From: JBMOUD01 sp049319665
GTDB taxonomy: Bacteria; Pseudomonadota; Gammaproteobacteria; Enterobacterales; Enterobacteriaceae
Length of the DNA stretch: 64,000 nucleotides
Direction of reading: 5' to 3'
Assembly (NCBI RefSeq): GCF_049319665.1
Contig: NZ_JBMOUD010000011.1
Location: 62,001-126,000, forward strand
Within the stretch, counting starts at the first letter, position 1. Each line of letters opens with the position of its first letter. The notes below the pieces were generated by a model. It was not told where the DNA came from, searched no databases, and worked only from the letters and a program-made list of their open reading frames with translations. The position numbers were made by a program, and so were the translations under genes. Shown one piece after another: positions 26,484 through 34,436 of this stretch.

Positions 26484-26956
26484 CAATCTGAAATAAATGG
26501 ATTTACGCAAACTTTTTTCCGCTTGTCGACCTTGGATGATAGACAATTTCGCTATCCTTGGCTTTATCGTAACACTAATCAACCACCTGATGCACAAACA
26601 AAAAATCCCGGTTTATGCGGCTTTGGTTGAGGTATTTTCCTACACTTATCTTCGCATAAGGCGCTCAACTCTGCCCTTAACCACACAAGTTCTGGTAAGG
26701 CTCTATTGATTGATTTTAGATGAAAACTGGCGTTCTTTCGGACATTTCTGGTGCGTAATTGATTGGAATCAGTTCAAGGACCATAAAAGTCTTCGTAAGC
26801 TGTAAGGCCATTTTTCGATGAATTTGGCGGTTGTTTTTCTAATATGTGTCGTAGTTTGTCGTTTTAGACGATGTGAACGGGCTGTAATTGCGCAATCTGC
26901 AAGGTATACTCTGGAGCCTTGAATTTTCCCCTAACTGACGGGAGTTGTTACACCCC
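26484..26956. other. Intergenic region between envC and yibN
   Basis: 473 bp between divergent genes. No credible ORF, RNA gene or strong hairpin was found. It must hold the envC and yibN promoters; TATACT at about 26909, ahead of the yibN start, is a -10 candidate. gpmM, which occupies this spot in E. coli, is missing without an obvious remnant. Confidence 0.5.
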
Positions 26957-27388
26957 ATGCAAGAAATTATGCCATTTGTGAGCGCACACCCTGTATTGAG
27001 CCTGGCGTGGGTTGCTCTGCTCGCTGCAGTGATTGTCACGACCTTCAAATCCCGCTTTTCCAAAGTTAAAGAGATCACCCGTGGCGAAGCTACGCGTCTG
27101 ATCAATAAAGAAGATGCGGTTGTCGTTGATGTGCGTACACGTGAAGAATTCCGTAAGGGCCATATTTCAACTTCAGTGAACCTGTTGCCAGCTGATATTA
27201 AAGCGAATAATTTGGGTGAGTTGAGCAAAAGCAAAGCGCTGCCAGTTATTGTGGTTTGTGCCAATGGTCAATCTGCCCGTGCTTCTGCCGAAGGCCTGAG
27301 CGCTGCTGGCTTTGAGCAAGTTTTCACCTTGAAGGAAGGGATTGCCGGCTGGAGCGGAGAGAATCTGCCTTTAGCTCGCGGCAAATAA
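26957..27388 (+). CDS. yibN: Rhodanese-like domain protein YibN
   Basis: 143 residues: one N-terminal transmembrane segment (about 14-30, VLSLAWVALLAAVIVTT) and a cytosolic rhodanese domain. VVDVRTREEFRKGHI is the family CH2A-type motif. The loop CANGQSARA puts a cysteine (Cys101) at the rhodanese active-site position; as I recall it, E. coli YibN has no cysteine exactly there. The ATG at 26957 gives the family N-terminus MQEIMPFV. First of yibN-grxC-secB-gpsA, a conserved redox/export cluster. Confidence 0.92.
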   Translation: MQEIMPFVSAHPVLSLAWVALLAAVIVTTFKSRFSKVKEITRGEATRLINKEDAVVVDVRTREEFRKGHISTSVNLLPADIKANNLGELSKSKALPVIVVCANGQSARASAEGLSAAGFEQVFTLKEGIAGWSGENLPLARGK

Positions 27389-27435
27389 TACCTTTTCTTT
27401 AATCGCATCACATTAAGACGACGAGATAATTGAGT

Positions 27436-27684
27436 ATGGCGAAAATTGAGATCTACACTAAGGCAACCTGTCCTTATTGCCATCGTGCCAAAGCGTTGCT
27501 AGCCAGCAAAGGCGCGACCTTTGATGAAATTGCGATTGATGGTGATGCGGATAAACGTGAAGGGATGATCGCTCGCAGCGGCCGTTCGACCGTGCCACAA
27601 ATATTTATCGACGGACAGCACATTGGCGGCTGTGACGATTTACACGCACTTGATGCCCGCGGTGGCCTGGATCCATTGCTATAA
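27436..27684 (+). CDS. grxC: Glutaredoxin 3
   Basis: Glutathione-dependent thiol-disulfide oxidoreductase of 82 residues with the active site TCPYC (Cys12, Cys15), the cis-proline TVPQIF, and the glutathione-binding GGCDDL. The ATG at 27436 is preferred over a TTG two codons upstream. Ends GGLDPLL, lacking the final Lys of E. coli GrxC. Followed by secB after 70 bp. Confidence 0.96.
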   Translation: MAKIEIYTKATCPYCHRAKALLASKGATFDEIAIDGDADKREGMIARSGRSTVPQIFIDGQHIGGCDDLHALDARGGLDPLL

Positions 27685-27754
27685 GCTTGGGTCGGGGTAA
27701 CGTGTCATCAGCAACAAGTGTCTTAAAGGATTATTAACTAAGGGTATTACTCAC

Positions 27755-28225
27755 ATGTCAGAACAAAACAACACCGAGATGTCTTTCCAGATCCAACGCA
27801 TTTACACCAAAGATATTTCTTTTGAAGCACCAAATGCGCCACAGGTTTTCCAGCAAGACTGGCAACCAGAAGTTAAACTGGATCTTGATACTGCCTCGAA
27901 CAAATTGGCTGATGATGTTTATGAAGTGGTACTGCGTGTGACAGTGACCTCTTCATTAGGCGAAGAAACGGCATTCCTTTGCGAAGTTCAGCAAGGCGGT
28001 ATCTTTACTATTTCTGGTATCGATGGGAATCAACTGGCACATTGCCTCGGCGCTTACTGCCCGAACATTCTGTTCCCGTATGCGCGTGAGTGTATTACTA
28101 GCCTGGTTTCTCGCGGTACTTTCCCGCAGTTGAACTTGGCACCAGTGAACTTTGATGCGCTGTTCATGAATTATTTGCAACAGCAGGCTGAAGGCGAAGG
28201 TGCTGAACCACATCAGGATGCCTGA
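27755..28225 (+). CDS. secB: Protein-export chaperone SecB
   Basis: Cytosolic tetrameric chaperone that keeps preproteins unfolded and delivers them to SecA. The 156-residue length is typical. N-terminal MSFQIQRIYTKDISFEAPNAP and the SecA-binding LCEVQQGGIF and CPNILFPYARE segments are those of the family. Its TGA overlaps the gpsA ATG (TGATG), showing coupling. Confidence 0.98.
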   Translation: MSEQNNTEMSFQIQRIYTKDISFEAPNAPQVFQQDWQPEVKLDLDTASNKLADDVYEVVLRVTVTSSLGEETAFLCEVQQGGIFTISGIDGNQLAHCLGAYCPNILFPYARECITSLVSRGTFPQLNLAPVNFDALFMNYLQQQAEGEGAEPHQDA

Positions 28226-29244
28226 TGAAAAACGTCAATGCTTCAATGACTGTGATCGGTGCCGGCTCGTACGGCACCGCTCTAGCCATCACATTAGCCA
28301 GAAATGGTCATTCTGTGGTGCTGTGGGGCCATAACGCCTCGCATATTCAAGCGTTACAGCAAGCCCGCTGTAACCAAAACTTTCTCCCCGATGTCCCCTT
28401 CCCAGACTCGTTAATTCTCGAAACCGATTTAGCTACTGCCATAGGCGCTAGCCGCGATGTTCTGGTCGTGGTGCCTAGCCATGTGTTTGGTGATGTGCTG
28501 CAGCAAATTAAGCCTTATCTTCGGGCTGATGCGCGTATCGTTTGGGCAACTAAAGGGCTTGAAGCCGAAACCGGACGCTTATTACAAGATGTCGCGCGCG
28601 AAATCTTGGGGGATACCATCCCACTTGCCGTGGTGTCTGGACCGACGTTTGCCAAAGAATTAGCTGCGGGTATGCCGACGGCAATCGCGCTGGCGGCAAC
28701 CGATAAAGAATTTACCGAAGACCTGCAACAGTTGCTGCATTGTGGCAAAAGCTTCCGTGTTTATAGTAATCCTGATTTTATCGGTGTGCAGCTTGGTGGT
28801 GCGGTAAAGAACGTTATCGCCATCGGTGCCGGTATTTCTGACGGTATTGGTTTTGGTGCCAATGCGCGTACGGCTTTGATCACCCGCGGGCTTGCCGAAA
28901 TGAGTCGTTTGGGCTTAGCGCTCGGTGCCGATCCTTCAACGTTTATGGGCATGGCCGGCTTGGGGGATTTAGTCCTGACCTGTACGGATAACCAATCTCG
29001 TAACCGGCGCTTTGGTATTATGCTCGGTCAGGGAATGGATGTGCAGACATCGCAGGATAAGATTGGTCAGGTTGTCGAAGGCTACCGCAATACCAAAGAG
29101 GTGCGGGCGTTGGCGCAGCGCTACAACGTCGAAATGCCAATTACTGAGCAAATCTATCAGGTGCTGTACTGCGGAAAAGAAGCGCGTGAAGCGGCCGTCA
29201 GCCTGTTGGGACGTGCCAGCAAAGACGAAAAAACCAGTCTGTGA
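28225..29244 (+). CDS. gpsA: sn-Glycerol-3-phosphate dehydrogenase [NAD(P)+]
   Basis: Reduces dihydroxyacetone phosphate to sn-glycerol 3-phosphate, the backbone for phospholipids. 339 residues. The nucleotide-binding motif GAGSYGTALAITLARNGH is at 12-29; the catalytic lysine lies in GGAVKNVIAIGAGI (about 192-205), and GLGDLVLTC is conserved. Start codon overlaps the secB stop. Followed by a hairpin and then cysE. Confidence 0.98.
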   Translation: MKNVNASMTVIGAGSYGTALAITLARNGHSVVLWGHNASHIQALQQARCNQNFLPDVPFPDSLILETDLATAIGASRDVLVVVPSHVFGDVLQQIKPYLRADARIVWATKGLEAETGRLLQDVAREILGDTIPLAVVSGPTFAKELAAGMPTAIALAATDKEFTEDLQQLLHCGKSFRVYSNPDFIGVQLGGAVKNVIAIGAGISDGIGFGANARTALITRGLAEMSRLGLALGADPSTFMGMAGLGDLVLTCTDNQSRNRRFGIMLGQGMDVQTSQDKIGQVVEGYRNTKEVRALAQRYNVEMPITEQIYQVLYCGKEAREAAVSLLGRASKDEKTSL

Positions 29245-29263
29245 ATTTTTTTCAGGTTCCCTT

Positions 29264-29300
29264 AGCACCTTGAGCATTGCGCTCGAGGTGCTTTGCTTTT
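29264..29300 (+). terminator. Terminator between gpsA and cysE
   Basis: Perfect 12-bp stem AGCACCTTGAGC (29264-29275) / GCTCGAGGTGCT (29281-29292) followed by TTGCTTTT. It implies that cysE is at least partly transcribed from its own promoter. Confidence 0.8.
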
Positions 29301-29347
29301 ACCTTGTTTGACCTTGAGTAGAATTTTTCGAGCAATGAGGTATACCA

Positions 29348-30169
29348 ATGTCGTTAGAAGAACTAGAACTTGTCTGGAGCAGCATAAAATCAGAGGCGCG
29401 TGCGCTGGCTGAGAGCGAACCTATGCTGGCCAGCTTTTTCCATGCGACATTGCTCAAGCACGAAAACCTCGGGAGTGCGCTGAGCTATATTCTGGCGAAT
29501 AAATTGGGCAGCCCAATTATGCCTGCTATCGCTATTCGTGAAGTGGTGGAAGAGGCATATCGTCACGATGAACAAATGACGCTATCCGCTGCACGTGACA
29601 TTCTGGCCGTACATCAACGTGATGCGGCTGTCGATCAATACTCGACACCTTTACTGTATCTGAAAGGCTTTCATGCTTTGCAGGCGTATCGCATCGGCAA
29701 TTGGCTCTGGCGGCAAGATCGTAAAGCACTGGCTATCTATTTCCAGAATCAAATCTCTGTATCGTTCGGCGTTGATATTCACCCTGCAGCGCGCATCGGC
29801 TGCGGCATCATGCTTGACCATGCTACCGGCATCGTCATTGGTGAAACGGCTGTGGTAGAGAATGATGTCTCTATTTTGCAGTCTGTGACGCTTGGTGGTA
29901 CCGGGAAAACCTGCGGCGATCGCCACCCTAAAATCCGTGAAGGGGTGATGATTGGTGCCGGAGCGAAGATTCTCGGTAATATTGAAGTCGGTGTTGGCGC
30001 CAAGATTGGCGCGGGCTCAGTAGTACTGCAATCGATCCCCGCCCATACAACGGCCGCAGGTGTTCCTGCCCGTATTGTTGGCCGTCCTGAGAGCGAAAGG
30101 CCATCAATGGATATGGATCAACATTTTAATGGTATTAAACAGGGATTTGAATTTGGCGACGGAATTTAA
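29348..30169 (+). CDS. cysE: Serine O-acetyltransferase
   Basis: First committed step of cysteine synthesis: acetyl-CoA plus serine to O-acetylserine. 273 residues, as in E. coli. A helical N-terminal domain (about 1-140) is followed by a left-handed beta-helix of hexapeptide repeats. DHATGIVIGE holds the catalytic His, and TLGGTGKTCGDRHPKI is the active-site loop. It ends with an Ile, as do family members that bind cysteine synthase through a C-terminal isoleucine. Preceded by GAGGTATACC. Confidence 0.97.
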   Translation: MSLEELELVWSSIKSEARALAESEPMLASFFHATLLKHENLGSALSYILANKLGSPIMPAIAIREVVEEAYRHDEQMTLSAARDILAVHQRDAAVDQYSTPLLYLKGFHALQAYRIGNWLWRQDRKALAIYFQNQISVSFGVDIHPAARIGCGIMLDHATGIVIGETAVVENDVSILQSVTLGGTGKTCGDRHPKIREGVMIGAGAKILGNIEVGVGAKIGAGSVVLQSIPAHTTAAGVPARIVGRPESERPSMDMDQHFNGIKQGFEFGDGI

Positions 30170-30303
30170 TTCCGTCATCAATTGATGCTTTTATATTAAC
30201 GATTAGTGCTTTTATATTAACTATAAATGAGTAATACATAAGAGTTAATATATTTAAGATAATTCCTTATTGATGTTAATGATTTCTTGAGGATGGAAGA
30301 GAT

Positions 30304-30909
30304 TTATTCACTCTTCTTATCTTGCTGGAAATATCGATATGTCATGAAGATTAACCCGGAGATGCAAAGTAAATATCCAGCACTTTGAGTTGGTTCTTCC
30401 GCTGTATTTTTTAATACCCCCATGTAGTTATCACCCGCTGCAAACATCCATAAGAAACGGTTGCCAATAAGCCTTGACCAAACAAGAATAATCAGTACGC
30501 CAGCAATAAAGAAATTATAATCAGGAATATAGGTGAGTGCTTTAAGATCGCTCCACGCCTTGCCTGGTTTTCTAAAACCAGCGACACAGAAGATGATAGC
30601 TGCAGGCCAGGCAAGCCATGCCCAGTGAAGCTGTTTATCTGTAATGGTGCGAATCATCTCTCGGTTCTCTCTGATTAACATGCAAAGAAAAAGACCGAAG
30701 ATAAGATAAATGCCATTGCGTAACTCAGGTTTTGATTTCCCTAATCGGAAAATCAAATAGAGATTTATTAATAGAAAAACAGAGTGTGATACGCCGGTAA
30801 GAGAAAATTTATTGACGCCATTATCTAAAAGGCGAAGATCAGCCAGCACTAATAGATAAGGAATGCACATTAGTACAGCAATAATAATATATTTATAAAA
30901 TATTTTCAT
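30304..30909 (-). CDS. Unknown multi-pass inner-membrane protein
   Basis: Not recognised. 201 residues with about six hydrophobic segments (for example YIIIAVLMCIPYLLVLADL, SVFLLINLYLIF, LIFGLFLCMLI, WLAWPAAIIFCVAGF, FFIAGVLIILVWS, GYLLCISGLIFM) and a charged C-terminus QQDKKSE. The DNA is clearly more AT-rich than its neighbours and the gene interrupts the common cysE-trmL order, so it may be acquired. The start ATG at 30909 precedes the first membrane segment; a start at 30960 would add 17 residues. Confidence 0.7.
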   Translation of the reverse strand: MKIFYKYIIIAVLMCIPYLLVLADLRLLDNGVNKFSLTGVSHSVFLLINLYLIFRLGKSKPELRNGIYLIFGLFLCMLIRENREMIRTITDKQLHWAWLAWPAAIIFCVAGFRKPGKAWSDLKALTYIPDYNFFIAGVLIILVWSRLIGNRFLWMFAAGDNYMGVLKNTAEEPTQSAGYLLCISGLIFMTYRYFQQDKKSE

Positions 30910-31082
30910 ATATTGATATTTTGGAATGGAAAGTTTTGCATTGTAATAACTACATTTCACTAATACAGTGCAAATGATGCTTTATCAATATGAGTGCTGT
31001 GGGAATATGATCCCTATTTCTCTGTTTATAGAATCTGTCTTCTCCGAAGATAACAGGCACTCGCAATATGCCTGTTGTCTTT

Positions 31083-31556
31083 TTAGCTTTTAATCAGTGC
31101 GCCCGGATAGCCTAGTTGACGCCAGGCTTCGTAGACAACGACGGATACAGCATTAGATAAATTCATACTGCGGCTGTCGGGTTGCATCGGGATCCTGATT
31201 TTTTGCTCAGGCGGCAAGTTATCTAAAATCGATGCGGGTAAGCCACGAGTTTCTGGGCCAAACAGCAAGAAGTCATTATCCTGATAAGCTACCGCGCTAT
31301 GGGCAGGCGTTCCTTTGGTGGTGAGAGCAAACAGACGCTCAGGAACTTCACTTGCCAGAAAGGCGGCATAATCGGCGTGATGTTTGATATTAGTGAATTC
31401 GTGATAATCCAGCCCGGCGCGGCGCAGGCGTTTATCGTCCCAGGCAAACCCAAGGGGTTCAATAAGATGTAACTGGCAGCCGGTATTGGCGCATAGGCGA
31501 ATGATATTGCCGGTATTAGGCGGGATTTCTGGTTCAAATAATACGATGTTAAGCAT
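31083..31556 (-). CDS. trmL: tRNA (cytidine/uridine-2'-O-)-methyltransferase TrmL
   Basis: SPOUT-family enzyme that 2'-O-methylates the wobble base of two leucine tRNAs. 157 residues. Motifs of the trefoil knot: EPEIPPNTGNIIRLCANTG, LFGPETRGLP and IPMQPDSRSMNLSNAVSVVVYE. It lies downstream of cpxRA on the same strand behind a strong hairpin. In E. coli trmL sits next to cysE; here both contexts meet. Confidence 0.96.
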   Translation of the reverse strand: MLNIVLFEPEIPPNTGNIIRLCANTGCQLHLIEPLGFAWDDKRLRRAGLDYHEFTNIKHHADYAAFLASEVPERLFALTTKGTPAHSAVAYQDNDFLLFGPETRGLPASILDNLPPEQKIRIPMQPDSRSMNLSNAVSVVVYEAWRQLGYPGALIKS

Positions 31557-31561
31557 GGGGC

Positions 31562-31592
31562 CTGCGTCCCTCCTGGTATCTGAGGGACGCAG
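31562..31592 (-). terminator. Strong hairpin between cpxA and trmL
   Basis: Perfect 11-bp stem CTGCGTCCCTC/GAGGGACGCAG with a 9-nt loop in the 48-bp gap. On the minus strand its distal arm includes the GGAGGG lying 11 nt before the trmL ATG, so it could either end cpxRA mRNA or mask the trmL ribosome site. Confidence 0.6.
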
Positions 31593-31604
31593 AATAGCAG
31601 AAAC

Positions 31605-32975
31605 TTAGCGTTGCTGCAGCGGTAGCCAAATAATCAAACGCAACCCGCCGAGTGGACTGTCTTCAGCTTTTGCCCAGCCGCGATGCTGCTGCACTGCGGT
31701 ATCAACAATGGCTAATCCTAATCCAGTACCACCGGATTCTCGGTCACGGGCTTCATCCGTACGATAGAATGGCCGGAATATCTGTTCGCGGTCTGCTTCA
31801 CTGACACCAGGGCCATCATCATCAACCAAGATAGTGATCCCTTCGCTATCGGCAGCAAAGTTTAAGGCAATGTGATGATGTGAGTAGCGCAGTGCATTAC
31901 GCACAATATTTTCCAAGGCGCTGTCTAGTGCCGCAGGATTACCGATCAGTTTCCATGGGCCCGGCGGTGAAGTCACTTCCAGTGTTTTGCCCATTTGCTC
32001 GGCTTCAAACTGTGCGTTATCAATCACATCGGCCCATAACTCATTGGCTTTTAATGGTTCTCGTGCCAGTTCGTTATTGTGCTGACTGCGTGATAACACC
32101 AGCAGGTCGTTGATCATACCGTCCAGACGCTGGGCTTCAGTCTCAATGCGTTGTAACTCTTTGCCTTCCCCGTGACGGCGGCGCATTAGTGCCGTTGCCA
32201 ACTGCAGTCGGGTTAATGGTGTACGTAACTCGTGGGAGATATCAGATATCAACCGCTGTTGAGCAGTCACCATTCGTTCAAGCGCGCTGACCATCTGGTT
32301 AAAACTTGCCCCGGTGGCTAAGAATTCTTGCGGACCTGCTTCCAGTTCTGGATGCTGCTTCAAGTTGCCTCTGGCAACATCATCCGCAGCGTTTTTGAGC
32401 TTGCGCGCAGGTTTCGCCAGGCTCCAGGATAGCCAAAGTAGTAACGGTGAACTGATTAACATGGTGACGATCAGCAGCAACAGTGGCCGGTCGAACATCA
32501 GGTTAATGAAATCAGATTGCGGGCTGCTGGCTGGACGCATTAAGTAGAGCTGGTAGTTATCCTCGCCATCGCGCACGGCAAAGGGACCGACCATTTCAAT
32601 GCGGCCATATTTTTTCTTTTTCGGGCGGTCTGAGTTATCCGACTGGCCGATAAAATTACGCACGATTTGCATTTCATTGCGCTGCACGCCAATAACGCGG
32701 CCTTCACTGGTGACTAGCAGCAAGCGCTGGCCCGGCGGTGCCCATTTATCAATCGCGCGGTATAAGCGACGCCACCACATCAGGTCGTTAGCTGGATCTC
32801 CTGCGAGCTCCGCCTCGACGTGTTGTTCAATCATCAGGCCTTGCCGCTGCTCATTATCGAGCAGCGGGGTCAATTGGCGAGAATCGAGTTTGGGTAGCAT
32901 CAGCACAACCATCAGTACTAATGCCAGGGTGAACCAGAAGATGGCAAAAATTCGAGCGGTAAGGCTGTTTATCAT
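31605..32975 (-). CDS. cpxA: Sensor histidine kinase CpxA
   Basis: Inner-membrane sensor of envelope stress that phosphorylates CpxR. 456 residues: transmembrane helix 1 (about 7-29), periplasmic sensor domain, helix 2 (about 163-184), HAMP, then the H-box SDISHELRTPLTRLQL (His near 248). The ATPase has IVRNALRYSHH, DDDGPGVS and GGTGLGLAIV boxes. Overlaps cpxR by 4 bp (ATGA). Confidence 0.97.
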   Translation of the reverse strand: MINSLTARIFAIFWFTLALVLMVVLMLPKLDSRQLTPLLDNEQRQGLMIEQHVEAELAGDPANDLMWWRRLYRAIDKWAPPGQRLLLVTSEGRVIGVQRNEMQIVRNFIGQSDNSDRPKKKKYGRIEMVGPFAVRDGEDNYQLYLMRPASSPQSDFINLMFDRPLLLLIVTMLISSPLLLWLSWSLAKPARKLKNAADDVARGNLKQHPELEAGPQEFLATGASFNQMVSALERMVTAQQRLISDISHELRTPLTRLQLATALMRRRHGEGKELQRIETEAQRLDGMINDLLVLSRSQHNNELAREPLKANELWADVIDNAQFEAEQMGKTLEVTSPPGPWKLIGNPAALDSALENIVRNALRYSHHHIALNFAADSEGITILVDDDGPGVSEADREQIFRPFYRTDEARDRESGGTGLGLAIVDTAVQQHRGWAKAEDSPLGGLRLIIWLPLQQR

Positions 32976-33673
32976 GTGGCAGAAACCATCAGATATCCGC
33001 GACCTCGCAAGGTTTTAAACCAAGGATGGCCGTCCTGACGATCCGGTAATTTCCGACGAAGGTTGGAAATATGCATATCAATGGCGCGGTCGAACGGCGT
33101 CAGTCGTTTGCCGAGCACTTCTTGACTCAAGTGTTCACGCGACACAACTTGGCCGAGATGTTTTGCCAAAAGATACAGCAATGTGAATTCTGTACCGGTT
33201 AAATCCAGCGCGGTGCCATCGAAACTTGCTTCCTGGCGACCAGGGTTAAGCTGCAGTTTATCGACTTCCAACGTTGGTGAGCTATTTTCCGTACCGGTTT
33301 GCTGCTGTTCGCTCCAATTCGAGCGGCGTAACATAGCGCGTATACGTGCCACGAGTTCGCGGTCGTTAAACGGCTTAGGTAAATAGTCATCTGCACCCAG
33401 TTCCAGACCCAATACACGGTCTAGATCACTACCACGAGCGGTTAGCATGATCACCGGCGTTTGATGGCGTTGACGGAGTTCTTTTAGTGTTTCAATGCCG
33501 TTTTTCTTCGGCATCATGATATCAAGCAGCAGCAAATCAATGCTGTTATCTAGTTTCTCTAATGCTTGTTCGCCATCATAAGCGACCACGACATTAAAGC
33601 CTTCCATCTCGAGCAATTCTTTCAACAGTGAAGTTAGCTCGCGATCGTCATCAACCAACAAAAGTTTGTTCAT
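32972..33673 (-). CDS. cpxR: Response regulator CpxR
   Basis: OmpR-family regulator of the envelope-stress regulon. 233 residues: receiver domain with acidic pocket VDDD, phospho-acceptor Asp51 in LLLLDIMMPKKNG, and the conserved Lys in YLPKPF, then the winged-helix domain with ISNLRRKLPD. The ATG at 33673 gives the family start MNKLLLVDDD; seven extra residues in the longer frame are rejected. Divergent from cpxP, with a CpxR box between. Confidence 0.97.
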   Translation of the reverse strand: MNKLLLVDDDRELTSLLKELLEMEGFNVVVAYDGEQALEKLDNSIDLLLLDIMMPKKNGIETLKELRQRHQTPVIMLTARGSDLDRVLGLELGADDYLPKPFNDRELVARIRAMLRRSNWSEQQQTGTENSSPTLEVDKLQLNPGRQEASFDGTALDLTGTEFTLLYLLAKHLGQVVSREHLSQEVLGKRLTPFDRAIDMHISNLRRKLPDRQDGHPWFKTLRGRGYLMVSAT

Positions 33674-33725
33674 TGTATTTACCTCTAGACGCAAAATACG
33701 TCATCAATTGCCGCTATTCCATGAC

Positions 33726-33740
33726 TTTACGTACTTTTAC
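33726..33740 (-). promoter_or_regulatory. CpxR binding box
   Basis: GTAAA-AGTAC-GTAAA on the minus strand, a perfect match to the CpxR consensus GTAAA-N5-GTAAA, midway between divergent cpxR and cpxP. It implies autoregulation of cpxRA and CpxR activation of cpxP. Confidence 0.88.
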
Positions 33741-33825
33741 ATGCACTGACGCTAGTTTGCAGCGACACCGATAGACTGCTTCTCAATGACTCGCTTTTGA
33801 GCGACAAAGAATATAGGAGTTCATG

Positions 33826-34323
33826 ATGTCTAAGGTAGCTGCAATAGTGATGGCATCAATGCTGACACTCGGCTCTGGTGTCGCTTTCGCTGAGACAGCT
33901 AATGTGATGCCAGCAGATACTTTAGCTCATGATGCCGATACGTTATACAAACGTAACACAATGTTTGACGGTGTTAATTTAACTGAACAACAGCGTCAAC
34001 GAATGCGTGATCTTATGCATCAAGCCCGTCGTGAATTACCCGGCGTTAATCTGGCACAGATTGAAACGATGCATAAACTGGTTACCGCTTCTAACTTTGA
34101 CTCTGCAGAGGTCAGAGCCGAAGCGGAAAAAATGGCCCAGGAGCAGGTCAATCGCCAGGTCGAAATGGCCCGCATTCGTAACATGATGTACAACACGCTG
34201 ACGCCAGAACAGAAAGAAGTTCTACAGCAGAGACATGAACAGCGTATGCAAGCGTTAAAGCAGCAACTGATGTCTTACCAAGCTGCCCCTGTGCCGAGTA
34301 CCGGTGGTTTCCTTAACCAGTAA
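33826..34323 (+). CDS. cpxP: Periplasmic Cpx pathway inhibitor/chaperone CpxP
   Basis: Periplasmic adaptor that damps CpxA signalling. 165 residues with a signal peptide (MSKVAAIVMASMLTLGSGVAFA) and two LTxxQ motifs, LTEQQRQ (about 52) and LTPEQKE (about 126), in an all-helical, Gln/Met/Arg-rich protein. Start at 33826 chosen over the adjacent ATG at 33823 because of better spacing to AGGAG at 33815-33819. Its 3'UTR carries the CpxQ small RNA. Confidence 0.94.
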   Translation: MSKVAAIVMASMLTLGSGVAFAETANVMPADTLAHDADTLYKRNTMFDGVNLTEQQRQRMRDLMHQARRELPGVNLAQIETMHKLVTASNFDSAEVRAEAEKMAQEQVNRQVEMARIRNMMYNTLTPEQKEVLQQRHEQRMQALKQQLMSYQAAPVPSTGGFLNQ

Positions 34324-34358
34324 ATCTTTTGTTTTAAATGTTAATCCCTGTCTCCCTA

Positions 34359-34413
34359 TTTTCCTTGCCATAGACACCACCCTGTCTTCCCCACCGAAAG
34401 GTGGGGTTTTTTT
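34359..34413 (+). ncRNA. cpxQ: CpxQ small RNA, from the cpxP 3'UTR
   Basis: The 55-nt segment starts TTTTCCTTGCCATAGACACC, matching the CpxQ 5' end as I remember it from E. coli/Salmonella, and ends in the terminator CCCCACC-GAAA-GGTGGGG (34389-34406) with seven Ts. In those species RNase E releases it from cpxP mRNA, and it acts with Hfq to repress envelope-protein mRNAs. The seed half is conserved here; only the terminator loop and stem differ. Confidence 0.87.
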
Positions 34414-34436
34414 GGCTGTCGTCCAGAAGGTTGGAT

